The notes below the pieces were generated by a model, which was not told where the DNA came from, searched no databases, and worked only from the letters and a program-made list of their open reading frames with translations. A DNA stretch of 36,600 nucleotides from SVQP01 sp045594705 (GTDB lineage Bacteria; Bacillota; Clostridia; Oscillospirales; CAG-272). Positions 1 through 6,480 of the stretch are shown one piece after another. A program made the translations under genes and the position numbers. The DNA is taken from NCBI GenBank assembly GCA_045594705.1, contig JAZNZB010000067.1, positions 1 through 36,600 on the forward strand, in the 5' to 3' direction. Numbering within the stretch: position 1 is the stretch's first letter; every line of letters starts with the position of its first letter.

Positions 1-366
1 CAAATACCAAAGATGGTTGGAAATCGGCTTGAAGTATGTTTGTTCAACGTGCAAAAACGATTACGCAGTAAACAAATAAAAAGTGGAATTTGAGATGGTT
101 TTTCACGGAGATGCTCAAAATCACCGATTTCTGATTTCAAAGCAGGATAAAGGCGTATGACATTGCCCGCCATTCACAGCGACCGGCAACGCCGTTCGCG
201 AGCTTTGACGAGATTTAAGGCGATTTGAAGAACTTTATCAAATCACTTGCGCGTTACAAGTGTGCATATTGTAGCTTACTTTGAATCGGAGCAGGGGCAG
301 AGAGAGTTTGAGGAGTGGAAAGCACAGCAAGAAGCCGATAAAAAGGAAAAGAGCGAGGTCGTGTGA
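1..366 (+). pseudogene. Decayed coding remnants, possibly from a mobile element
   Basis: No intact gene is visible. Short plus-strand stretches read like protein but are broken by stops. One at about 2-79 contains a Cys-x-x-Cys pair and ends in Asn-Lys-stop. One at about 135-212 includes KAYDIARHSQRP and ends at a TAA. One at about 247-366 is strongly charged, includes EFEEWKAQQEADKKEK, and ends at TGA 364-366. They lie in different frames, as expected of a decayed gene. The block sits just beyond the 3' end of a tRNA gene, a common landing site for integrative elements, but I see no second copy of the tRNA 3' end in the window. The protein family is not recognised. The left edge is cut by the window, so a live gene ending here cannot be excluded. 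Confidence 0.35.
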
Positions 367-376
367 CCTCGCTCTT
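349..376. terminator. Perfect 12-bp hairpin, likely terminator
   Basis: AAGAGCGAGGTC pairs with GACCTCGCTCTT across a GTGT loop. On the minus strand it is followed by a T-rich run (TTTTCCTTTTT). The stop codon of the plus-strand coding remnant lies in the loop and 3' arm. It could end transcription from either side. Confidence 0.5.
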
Positions 377-405
377 GATAGCACTCAAATTTGATATTTA
401 ATAGT

Positions 406-455
406 AAAAAACAAATCCGAACCAATTTCGATTTACGAAATAGTTCGGATTTGTT
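406..455 (-). terminator. Intrinsic terminator of the tRNA-Lys gene
   Basis: AACAAATCCGAAC (410-422) pairs with GTTCGGATTTGTT (443-455), with an inner ATTTCG/CGAAAT extension. Read on the minus strand it runs into TTTTTTAC, a normal U-tract. It starts a few bases after the CCA end of the tRNA. Confidence 0.8.
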
Positions 456-460
456 ACGTT

Positions 461-536
461 TGGTGACCCATCGGAGAGTCGAACTCCGGACACCATGATT
501 AAAAGTCATGTGCTCTGCCATCTGAGCTAATGGGTC
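461..536 (-). tRNA. tRNA-Lys (anticodon UUU), CCA encoded
   Basis: The minus strand folds as a full cloverleaf of 76 nt. The acceptor stem is GACCCAT/ATGGGTC, followed by discriminator A and a genome-encoded CCA at 461-463. The D arm is GCTC/GAGC. The anticodon stem CATGA/TCATG encloses the loop CTTTTAA, with anticodon TTT at positions 34-36. The T arm CGGAG/CTCCG has the loop TTCGACT. It therefore decodes AAA/AAG lysine codons. It has its own consensus promoter upstream (569-597) and its own terminator downstream, so it is a single-gene transcription unit. Confidence 0.96.
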
Positions 537-540
537 AAGT

Positions 541-568
541 ATTACGGTACAAAAATTCGTACCGTAAT
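541..568 (-). repeat. Perfect 10-bp inverted repeat at the tRNA-Lys promoter start
   Basis: ATTACGGTAC (541-550) and GTACCGTAAT (559-568) are perfect inverted arms 8 nt apart. They begin directly after the -10 element (569-574) and span the expected start site near 562. The element could be a protein-binding operator or a hairpin in the tRNA 5' leader. The sequence does not decide between these. Confidence 0.55.
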
Positions 569-597
569 ATCTTATCACACAAATGCAGATTTGTCAA
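569..597 (-). promoter_or_regulatory. Sigma-A promoter of tRNA-Lys
   Basis: On the minus strand TTGACA (592-597) is followed after 17 bp by TAAGAT (569-574), a near-consensus housekeeping promoter pointing at the tRNA. Confidence 0.8.
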
Positions 598-632
598 CAG
601 TTTTTTGCGCAAAATTATAACAAAATTCCCTG

Positions 633-1157
633 TCAAAGCGACAGCTGCTTGAGTTTTCCGGCAAACTGGGCAATATTGACCTCGGAAATGGTGGGCAGGA
701 CAGCATCCTCACGTTGCTCTCCGTTGTTGCCTCCGCCCAGGATATGATCGCGCTCGATCTTGAGCACCAGCTTATCCCACAGATTTTTGGCATGTGCAGG
801 CACCATTTCTCCGCCAAAGCAAGCAAGCTCAAATGCCCTCTCGCGCTGCTCCTCTGTCAGATTTTTTTCATAATACTCATCGGCACTGTCCGGATATCCG
901 CACATCAAAAAGTAGCCTGTCTGCTTGCCTGCCAGCACGCTCTCCCAGCGCTTCAGATACTCACGCATGGGCTTGCATAGCTTCGCATAGCGGATACAGC
1001 TGCCGATCACCACAATATCGTAAGGTGTCGGATCGCTTGCGGCATCCTCGGTGGTGCAAAGCGTGACGTCTCTGCCCGCCAGTCCTTCGCAAAGCAGCTT
1101 AGCGGCCGTGGCCGTCGTGCCGGTTTTGGTGGCATAAACAATCAAAATACTCTTCAT
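633..1157 (-). CDS. Flavodoxin-domain protein (HemG-like Flavodoxin_5 type)
   Basis: The product is 174 residues. The N-terminus SILIVYATKTGTT is a classical FMN phosphate-binding loop after beta-1 of the flavodoxin fold. A second landmark is YDIVVIGSCIRYAKLCKPM, which matches the Flavodoxin_5 family that includes protoporphyrinogen oxidase HemG. A Cys-rich FLMCGYPD stretch follows. The family carries electrons through FMN in the cytoplasm. The real partner is unknown, and no heme genes are nearby. The gene starts 9 nt after the end of the lipoprotein gene at 1167-2141, with a GAGG ribosome binding site inside that junction, so the two are probably co-transcribed. No terminator is evident between it and the tRNA-Lys promoter. 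The family assignment is good; the substrate is open. Confidence 0.85.
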   Translation of the reverse strand: MKSILIVYATKTGTTATAAKLLCEGLAGRDVTLCTTEDAASDPTPYDIVVIGSCIRYAKLCKPMREYLKRWESVLAGKQTGYFLMCGYPDSADEYYEKNLTEEQRERAFELACFGGEMVPAHAKNLWDKLVLKIERDHILGGGNNGEQREDAVLPTISEVNIAQFAGKLKQLSL

Positions 1158-1166
1158 AAGCTTACC

Positions 1167-2141
1167 TCACTGTGTGCATTCCACAGTCTTACCATCTGTG
1201 CGCAGCACCATATTGCCATTGTAGGAATAATAGGTCAGCGCGCCAAGATTGCGCAGCAGATTTACCACCTCAAGCTCAATATTGGCAAACGCATCCGTAC
1301 AAATGACGCCGTACTTGACACCGCACGAAGTCAGAATATCTCGCAACGCCTTATTGTGGCTGCCGTGATGCGGGAGCTTGACAAAATCGTACTGCCCTGC
1401 ATACTGCGTTTGTGCCAGGAAATCCTCACAACGCGCTTTTTCCGCGTCTCCCATAAACAAAGCTGAGAAGTCTCCCAGTGTAAGACCGCAGATCAGCGAA
1501 AGATCGTTATCCATACTGTCCTCGGGGATGGGATCCTCGTGGCTCAGCTCGGGATAGACGCGAGAGACGTTGATCCAAAGGCTGCCGGTGGGCAGTGAAA
1601 CCGTGGTGTCGTCGTTGAGCTTGGTAACCTTGGTGCGCGCTGCATTCTCGGAAAGCGCATTCATCAGCGAGCGATAAAGCCCCGAGTCACGCACGTAATT
1701 GGGCATATAGACCTCAGCAACCTCAAAATCCTCGATGATCTTGGCTGCGCTGCCGATATGGTCGTTGTCAAAGTGGGTCAGGATCAGATAATCGATGCGC
1801 GCTATGCCAAGCGATTCCAGCGTGTCACTGATCTCGCCGTAGTCGTCCGCGTCTGCCGTGTCGATCATGATCACGGTCTCGTCCAGCCGGATCAGCATGC
1901 AATCGGACTTCCCTGTCTCCAGCACGCGCAGAGTCAGCATATGCTCGGCATTTTCAAAGGCATTACCGGGATTGAGCGAGCCCGCATGTCCGCCCGTACC
2001 CTCGGTCGATCCAATCGCGCCCGTACCCAGCTGCCCCGAAGCGCCCTGAGAGCCCTGTTGCAGCACTTCACCGCTGCAGGCGCAGATGCTTGCTGCAAGC
2101 ACCAGGCAAAGCAGCATGAGCCAAATTCTGTATGTTTTCAT
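1167..2141 (-). CDS. Metallo-beta-lactamase-fold lipoprotein (ComEC C-terminal-like)
   Basis: The product is 324 residues. A hydrophobic signal (about residues 5-20) ends in a lipobox-like ASICAC-S, predicting a lipoprotein attached at Cys20 or Cys22. A low-complexity Gly/Ser linker (about 25-60) follows. The catalytic domain has LTHFDNDHIG, the HxxxDH metal motif, then FMGDAE and LPHHGSHNKA, which supply further metal ligands. This set is typical of the hydrolase domain of ComEC/Rec2 and stand-alone relatives, which act on nucleic acids or phosphoesters. Here it would act outside the membrane. It has its own promoter (2195-2223) downstream of recX, with GGAG before the ATG. The flavodoxin gene follows closely. 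The exact substrate is unknown. A role in handling extracellular DNA is inference from the family. Confidence 0.88.
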   Translation of the reverse strand: MKTYRIWLMLLCLVLAASICACSGEVLQQGSQGASGQLGTGAIGSTEGTGGHAGSLNPGNAFENAEHMLTLRVLETGKSDCMLIRLDETVIMIDTADADDYGEISDTLESLGIARIDYLILTHFDNDHIGSAAKIIEDFEVAEVYMPNYVRDSGLYRSLMNALSENAARTKVTKLNDDTTVSLPTGSLWINVSRVYPELSHEDPIPEDSMDNDLSLICGLTLGDFSALFMGDAEKARCEDFLAQTQYAGQYDFVKLPHHGSHNKALRDILTSCGVKYGVICTDAFANIELEVVNLLRNLGALTYYSYNGNMVLRTDGKTVECTQ

Positions 2142-2163
2142 AAAATTCTCCGAAATAACAGAT

Positions 2164-2192
2164 TAGGTGGAGAGTGCAAGTCTCTCCACCTA
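2164..2192 (-). repeat. 11-bp inverted repeat at the start of the lipoprotein transcript
   Basis: TAGGTGGAGAG (2164-2174) and CTCTCCACCTA (2182-2192) are perfect arms around a 7-nt loop. The repeat starts 2 nt after the -10 box and covers the expected start site. It has no U-tract, so it is not a normal terminator. It may be an operator or a stabilising 5' hairpin. Confidence 0.5.
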
Positions 2193-2194
2193 TC

Positions 2195-2223
2195 ATTATA
2201 GCGTATTTTCCTCGATTTTACAA
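2195..2223 (-). promoter_or_regulatory. Sigma-A promoter for the lipoprotein-flavodoxin unit
   Basis: On the minus strand TTGTAA (2218-2223), a 17-bp spacer and TATAAT (2195-2200) form a near-consensus promoter. It lies just past the recX stop codon. Confidence 0.8.
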
Positions 2224-2256
2224 GGGGGCATGTATACTGTGGCAAAAAATTTACAC

Positions 2257-2892
2257 TTATTGCTCTATTGCCTCGAACGCGGCTCTGACCTCGGACGGTG
2301 CAAAACCCTGCGCCAGCATTTTCTGATACAGCTTTTTGCGCTCGTCACCCTCGGGAATGCCGTGCCTGCATTGCTTTTGCAAGAAGGACGTGCACACCTC
2401 TGTGAAATCCACCTCGTCAAGATACGCCTGCACGTCAGCATCCGACGCATCGTATCCCTTGGCGCGCAGATCGTACTCCACGCGTCTGCGACTGCGCAGC
2501 TTTGCCACGCTGCGTTCCGCCTCGCGCAGTGCCGCCGAGCTTTCGCGCAAGTACCCTGCCTCGATCAGCATACGAACCGCCACCTCGGCGTGCTCCTTTT
2601 GACAGCCCTTTTGCACAAGCTTATAGGTCAACTCGCGTGCGGATCGGTCACCGTACGAAAGCGAGGTCATCCCGCGCACGTACGCACGGCAGATCCCGGC
2701 CGCCTCGGCAATGCGCTCGGCCGTCTCGGCATCAATCTCACCCACCTGCAATCCAAGCTCTTTATACTGAGAGAGCAGCAGCGGGTATTTCTCCTTTTGA
2801 TATTGCTCGGCAGTCTCGCCGCGCAAGATCAGCGTCACCCACACAAGCCCCTTATCGAGCACGGGCGTGATGCTTTTGATGCGGATATTCAT
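2257..2892 (-). CDS. recX: Regulatory protein RecX
   Basis: The product is 211 residues of three-helix RecX repeats. Typical features are the central ELTYKLVQKG, where the second repeat begins, YLRESSAALREAERSVAKLRS, and a third repeat including RRRVEYDLRAKGYD. RecX binds RecA filaments and limits recombinase and coprotease activity. The gene lies 3 nt after the recA stop, so the two are co-transcribed and probably translationally coupled, the usual arrangement in many bacteria. The first ~50 residues form a beta-rich N-terminal region seen in Firmicute RecX proteins. The ATG at 2892 immediately follows the recA stop and is the only sensible start. Confidence 0.93.
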   Translation of the reverse strand: MNIRIKSITPVLDKGLVWVTLILRGETAEQYQKEKYPLLLSQYKELGLQVGEIDAETAERIAEAAGICRAYVRGMTSLSYGDRSARELTYKLVQKGCQKEHAEVAVRMLIEAGYLRESSAALREAERSVAKLRSRRRVEYDLRAKGYDASDADVQAYLDEVDFTEVCTSFLQKQCRHGIPEGDERKKLYQKMLAQGFAPSEVRAAFEAIEQ

Positions 2893-2895
2893 GCC

Positions 2896-4008
2896 TTAGT
2901 CTTCATCCTTGAGCACGCGGATGTCGAATGCGTCGTCCTCGTCCTCGTCGTCCAGATCGAATTCCTCTTCCACCAGCATATCCTGGTTAGCAAGCAGCAC
3001 GCGCACCTTTTCCTCAATCTCTGCCATGAGCGCGGGATTGCCCTCAATCATCTTGCGCACGTTATCCTTGCCCTGGCCGATCCTCTCGCCGTTATACGAG
3101 AACCACGAGCCGCTCTTTTTGATAATATCCGAATTGATGGCAAAATCCAGCACCTCGCCCGAGCGGCAGATGCCCTTGCCGTACAGAATATCAAATTCCG
3201 CCACACGGAAAGGAGGCGCAACCTTATTCTTGACGATCTTGCACTTGACGCGGTTGCCGTAGATCTCACCGCCGTTCTTGAGCTGATCGGTCTTTCTGAT
3301 GTCAATACGCACAGACGCGTAAAACTTGAGCGCGCGGCCGCCTGTGGTGGTCTCGGGGTTGCCGTACATGACGCCCACCTTCTCACGCAGCTGGTTGATA
3401 AAGATGACTACGCAATTGGACTTATTGATGACGGCGGACAGCTTACGCATTGCCTGGGACATCAGACGCGCCTGCATGCCCATCTGCGCCTGGCCCATAT
3501 CACCCTCCAATTCCTGCTTGGGAACCAGAGCTGCTACCGAGTCGATGACCACGCAATCGATCGCGCCCGAGCGCACCAGTGCCTCGGTGATCTCAAGTGC
3601 ATCCTCACCGCAATCGGGCTGAGAGACCAACAGATTGTTGATATCCACGCCCAGTGCCTTCGCATACACGGGGTCCAGCGCGTGCTCCGCGTCAATAAAC
3701 GCAGCCTCGCCGCCCGCCTTCTGCACCTCTGCGACGATGTGCAGCGCCACGGTGGTCTTACCCGAGGACTCGGGTCCAAAGATCTCGATGATTCTGCCCT
3801 TGGGCACGCCGCCGATGCCAAGCGCCATATCCAGCGAAATAGAACCGGTGGAAACCGCCTGCACCTCCATGTGGGCGTTCTCGCCCAAACGCATGACCGC
3901 GCCCGCGCCAAACTCACGCTCGATCTGCGCCATAGCGGTATTGAGCGCTCTCTGCTTTTCTGCCTTCTTATCTACAACAACCTCGGGTGTAACTGCTTTC
4001 TTTGCCAT
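2896..4008 (-). CDS. recA: Recombinase RecA
   Basis: The product is 370 residues, a normal length. Walker A is GPESSGKTT, Walker B lies near CVVIDSVAALVPK, loop L1 near LEGDMGQAQMG, and loop L2 includes NQLREKVGVMYGNPETTTGG. The C-terminal tail is very acidic, as in most RecA proteins. RecA forms the ATP-dependent filament for homologous recombination and activates LexA self-cleavage. I chose the ATG at 4008 because a strong GGGGAGG site lies just upstream; an in-frame ATG at 4029 would lie upstream of that site. A consensus promoter is at 4207-4235, about 200 nt upstream. I found no clear Gram-positive LexA box (GAAC-N4-GTTC) there. Confidence 0.98.
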   Translation of the reverse strand: MAKKAVTPEVVVDKKAEKQRALNTAMAQIEREFGAGAVMRLGENAHMEVQAVSTGSISLDMALGIGGVPKGRIIEIFGPESSGKTTVALHIVAEVQKAGGEAAFIDAEHALDPVYAKALGVDINNLLVSQPDCGEDALEITEALVRSGAIDCVVIDSVAALVPKQELEGDMGQAQMGMQARLMSQAMRKLSAVINKSNCVVIFINQLREKVGVMYGNPETTTGGRALKFYASVRIDIRKTDQLKNGGEIYGNRVKCKIVKNKVAPPFRVAEFDILYGKGICRSGEVLDFAINSDIIKKSGSWFSYNGERIGQGKDNVRKMIEGNPALMAEIEEKVRVLLANQDMLVEEEFDLDDEDEDDAFDIRVLKDED

Positions 4009-4206
4009 ATTAACCTCCCCGCCGCCCATGGCGGCTTAAATAGTTTTGAAACTTCACCGTGGAGCTTTGCTCCAAAAATGGGGTCGGAGCCCATTTTTAG
4101 GTGAAGTTTATGCGTGAGTGCATAATAAACGAATAGGGTGAGGAACTCTCACGCTATCCTTCCCTTCCGCCCGCGAATGCGCAGGCCCTCATTCTGTTAT
4201 GGCAAT
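4009..4206 (-). promoter_or_regulatory. Long structured 5' leader of recA
   Basis: The untranslated region between the recA promoter and the start codon is about 190 nt. It contains a predicted three-way-junction element (4050-4108) and smaller hairpins, for example TTATGC/GCATAA near 4108-4125. No terminator with a U-tract and no obvious leader peptide were recognised. Together with the promoter, the terminator of the next operon and flanking bases, this accounts for the gene-free stretch 4009-4373. Confidence 0.5.
4050..4108 (-). ncRNA. Predicted three-way-junction RNA element in the recA leader
   Basis: An outer 9-bp stem (AACTTCACC 4050-4058 with GGTGAAGTT 4100-4108) encloses two complete hairpins. 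One is GGAGC/GCTCC with a short loop. The other is AAAAATGGG paired with CCCATTTTT. Nearly every base in the 59 nt is paired. This could be a cis-regulatory RNA or a copy of a dispersed palindromic repeat. No known RNA family was recognised. Confidence 0.45.
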
Positions 4207-4235
4207 ATTATACACCCACGCAGACCGTTTGTCAA
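4207..4235 (-). promoter_or_regulatory. Consensus sigma-A promoter of recA-recX
   Basis: On the minus strand TTGACA (4230-4235), a 17-bp spacer and TATAAT (4207-4212) match the housekeeping consensus exactly. Confidence 0.88.
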
Positions 4236-4341
4236 TAGGTTTTGTAAATGTTTTGTTCCAAATTCGGAATTTTATTTTTGACTTCGCATTTTCGCAGGAG
4301 ATCAATTTTCCGTTTTCGGTTGTTTTTGCCCAAAAAAGCAA

Positions 4342-4367
4342 ACAGCCGCGGCATCTGCCGCGGCTGT
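4342..4367 (-). terminator. Terminator of the sigma/anti-sigma operon
   Basis: ACAGCCGCGGC (4342-4352) and GCCGCGGCTGT (4357-4367) form an 11-bp GC-rich stem. On the minus strand it is followed by TTTGCTTTTTTG. It lies 6 nt past the stop codon of the anti-sigma-like gene. The same stem is used by the terminator at 6447-6472. Confidence 0.85.
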
Positions 4368-4373
4368 AGCGTA

Positions 4374-5696
4374 TTATTCGGTTGTCTTATTCAAATAAAA
4401 CACGAAATTCTCCCACATCACAAATCCTTCAATTTGAGTACCGGTAGCATCTCCCACCAGGTCGAGTCCGTGTATTCCCGCTTTGTATTGATCCAAAGGA
4501 ACCGTGTAGCGGAAGCAATGAATATAATCAGCATCCACATCAATGGTCAAAGAAGTTTCAATTTCGGAATAATCAATCCGCTCACCGGTCACTTTTTTAT
4601 CAAAACACCGATATCTAACCTGACCGTTGCGATTATACCCTGCGTAGCCTTCTATCACAAGCATTCTACCCGGCTTATACTCCACGTCTACTTCTCCCGA
4701 AAAATTCTTCAATTCTTCAGGGCTCAGCAAGGACGTCACAGTTCCGTCCTCATCTCTCACACTGATCTGAAGATACCCCATTTTCACCAACTTTGGCACG
4801 TCGTTGATATCCCAATTTGATTCGGTTTCACGAGGCGGCTCGGTTTCTCGAGGCGGCTCGGTTTCTCGAGGCGGGTCGGGTTCACGGGGCGGCTCGGTTG
4901 TCACGGGTTCGGTCACATTTTCCTCATAATCTGTACTCGAATCTGCCACTTCGAGCGAGCCGACCAGCGTAGCGGTATCAATCATATCCGCGTCGGCTAT
5001 CCAATATACGATATAGACCGCGATGCCGTCAAGCACGCCCTGCCATCTGATCACGTCGCCATTCGAGCCGGGCTCTCTTGTTTCGGTATACAGCGTCAAA
5101 CGACCGTCCTCGGTAGAAAGCGGTGCGGACAGAAGATTTTTTCCGCCCAACTTTTTCGCAGCCTTTTCCATATTTTTTTCCACGTCGGATATGCCAAATT
5201 CGTAGCTGACGTACATAGATTCCCCATTCTCCGCTTCTACGGAAACGGAAAAGCGCTCGTCAGTCTTATTATAAGTCAAGCCTGTTATCTCACCGTCAAT
5301 AAAGGGCACGTAAGGCGTATTATCCACCAGATGCAAAAAGTCAATCAGATCCTGACGGCTTTGTGCGCCACCGCCCTGAATTGATGATAAGTATTTCTGC
5401 AGCTCCTGCTCATCCTCACATTCAACCATCTCGCGCATGGTTTCCAGCTCTGCAAGACTGTGCACGTTGATCGTTGGCGGTGGATCAGTCGGGCGGTTTC
5501 CAAGCTGCGCAACCATCATCCCCACCGGCACGCACGCACCGATCAGCAAGGCAAGGCACGCGGCGATGATCAGGACGCGCAGCGCGCGCTTTTTGCGCAA
5601 GGCCTTGTGCGAGAGCGTGGCATCCATTTGTCTGTACTGCTCCAAGATCCGATCGTCAAGCTCTCCAAGCAGTCTGAAAAATCGCTCTTTTTTCAT
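4374..5696 (-). CDS. Single-pass membrane protein, probable anti-sigma factor
   Basis: The product is 440 residues. A charged cytoplasmic N-terminus (1-38) is followed by one membrane helix (about 39-62, LRVLIIAACLALLIGACVPV) and a long external part. The external part has two globular segments separated by a Pro/Arg/Glu/Thr tandem linker of four PPRETE-like units (about residues 267-290). The start codon overlaps the sigma factor stop codon (ATGA at 5693-5696), so translation of the two is coupled. This gene order and topology are standard for ECF sigma/anti-sigma pairs, but no zinc-binding anti-sigma motif (HxxxCxxC) is visible. The anti-sigma role is therefore inferred from context. No catalytic motif was found in the external domains, which may sense envelope conditions. 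Confidence 0.7.
   Translation of the reverse strand: MKKERFFRLLGELDDRILEQYRQMDATLSHKALRKKRALRVLIIAACLALLIGACVPVGMMVAQLGNRPTDPPPTINVHSLAELETMREMVECEDEQELQKYLSSIQGGGAQSRQDLIDFLHLVDNTPYVPFIDGEITGLTYNKTDERFSVSVEAENGESMYVSYEFGISDVEKNMEKAAKKLGGKNLLSAPLSTEDGRLTLYTETREPGSNGDVIRWQGVLDGIAVYIVYWIADADMIDTATLVGSLEVADSSTDYEENVTEPVTTEPPREPDPPRETEPPRETEPPRETESNWDINDVPKLVKMGYLQISVRDEDGTVTSLLSPEELKNFSGEVDVEYKPGRMLVIEGYAGYNRNGQVRYRCFDKKVTGERIDYSEIETSLTIDVDADYIHCFRYTVPLDQYKAGIHGLDLVGDATGTQIEGFVMWENFVFYLNKTTE
4824..4895 (-). repeat. Four 18-bp tandem repeats in the anti-sigma-like gene
   Basis: Four near-identical 18-bp units (4824-4841, 4842-4859, 4860-4877, 4878-4895) encode the Pro-Pro-Arg-Glu-Thr-Glu linker. 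Unit changes stay in frame, so copy number could alter linker length between strains. Confidence 0.75.
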
Positions 5697-6277
5697 ACGT
5701 CGATCCCCTCCCTTTCAAAGCATGCACGCAGCTCGCGCTTGATTTGGGCGAGCTCCTTGTTGACCGTGGAGGTGCTGCAGCCAAGACGCCCCGCGATCTG
5801 CGAGACCGTGTAGGAATAGAAAAAACGGGATACGAAAATGTACATCTTGCGACTTGTCGTCCCCTCCAGATACGAGGTGACAACGCGCTTGACCGTCTCA
5901 GACAGGCTGTCGTCATCCGGTCCGTGTGGGTCGGGCAAAAAATCCTGCACCTCGTCCATGGGGCATACGGCCTCTGCGGGAAGACGGCCTCTTCTTCTTT
6001 GCATATCGTATCGGTTGAGCGACAGATTGCGCGTGATCTTGGCCAAAAACGCATGAAAAACGCTCGGTCTTTCGGGCGGAATGGCGTTCCACGTGCGCAG
6101 ATACGTATCCTGCAAGCATTCCTCGGAGTCCTGCTCGTTGGCAAGAATGTTATACGCCACCGTGTGCAGATAGGACTTGTATTTCTTATCCGTCTCTGCA
6201 ATGGCTTGCTCTTCCCTTGCAAAATACAGATCGATGATCTGCTCGTCGCTCAGCAGCTCTCGTTCTTTCTGTTTCAT
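5693..6277 (-). CDS. RNA polymerase sigma-70 family (ECF-type) factor
   Basis: The product is 194 residues, the usual ECF size. Region 2 is recognised around YNILANEQDSEECLQDTYLRTW and the following FLAKITRNLSLNRY. Region 4 is a helix-turn-helix near the C-terminus: YTVSQIAGRLGCSTSTVNKEL followed by QIKRELRACFE. It directs RNA polymerase to its own set of promoters. The ATG at 6277 has AAAGGAGG a few bases upstream and is preferred over the ATG at 6307. The last bases overlap the probable anti-sigma gene. Its promoter (6358-6386) is a sigma-A type, and I saw no convincing autoregulatory ECF promoter. Confidence 0.9.
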   Translation of the reverse strand: MKQKERELLSDEQIIDLYFAREEQAIAETDKKYKSYLHTVAYNILANEQDSEECLQDTYLRTWNAIPPERPSVFHAFLAKITRNLSLNRYDMQRRRGRLPAEAVCPMDEVQDFLPDPHGPDDDSLSETVKRVVTSYLEGTTSRKMYIFVSRFFYSYTVSQIAGRLGCSTSTVNKELAQIKRELRACFEREGIDV

Positions 6278-6357
6278 GGTGACACCTCCTTTAATAGGTC
6301 TTTTCACCTATATAGACCGATATTTTTCGGAAATGTGTAAGGGTTTCCTCGTTTTTT

Positions 6358-6386
6358 ATTATAGCAGATAATGATTAGCATTACAA
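6358..6386 (-). promoter_or_regulatory. Sigma-A promoter of the sigma/anti-sigma operon
   Basis: On the minus strand TTGTAA (6381-6386) and TATAAT (6358-6363) are separated by 17 bp, about 80 bp upstream of the sigma factor start. Confidence 0.78.
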
Positions 6387-6446
6387 GAGGAGAATTCTTA
6401 TTCAGGCAGAGGAGGAGCCCCTCCCGCACGGACACATACTGACCAA

Positions 6447-6472
6447 ACAGCCGCGGCTCGTGCCGCGGCTGT
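6447..6472 (-). terminator. GC-rich terminator after the ftsK-lgt-CPBP genes
   Basis: ACAGCCGCGGC (6447-6457) pairs with GCCGCGGCTGT (6462-6472), 8 nt past the CPBP gene stop. The U-tract is short (TGTTTGG). The stem arms are identical to those at 4342-4367. Confidence 0.7.
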
Positions 6473-6480
6473 TCAAAAAA

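Noticed and set aside
2167..4104. 645-codon plus-strand frame antisense to recX and recA
   Set aside because: recA and recX motifs are clear on the minus strand. The plus frame has no domain and spans both genes and their leader.
4252..4270. TTCC-N6-GGAA palindrome upstream of the recA promoter as a LexA box
   Set aside because: It does not match the Gram-positive box GAAC-N4-GTTC and lies upstream of the -35 element with the wrong half-sites.
6300..6350. ECF-type autoregulatory promoter (GGAAAC...CGGTCTA) before the sigma factor gene
   Set aside because: The spacing between the two elements is about 22 bp, too long for known ECF promoters. The sigma-A promoter at 6358-6386 suffices.
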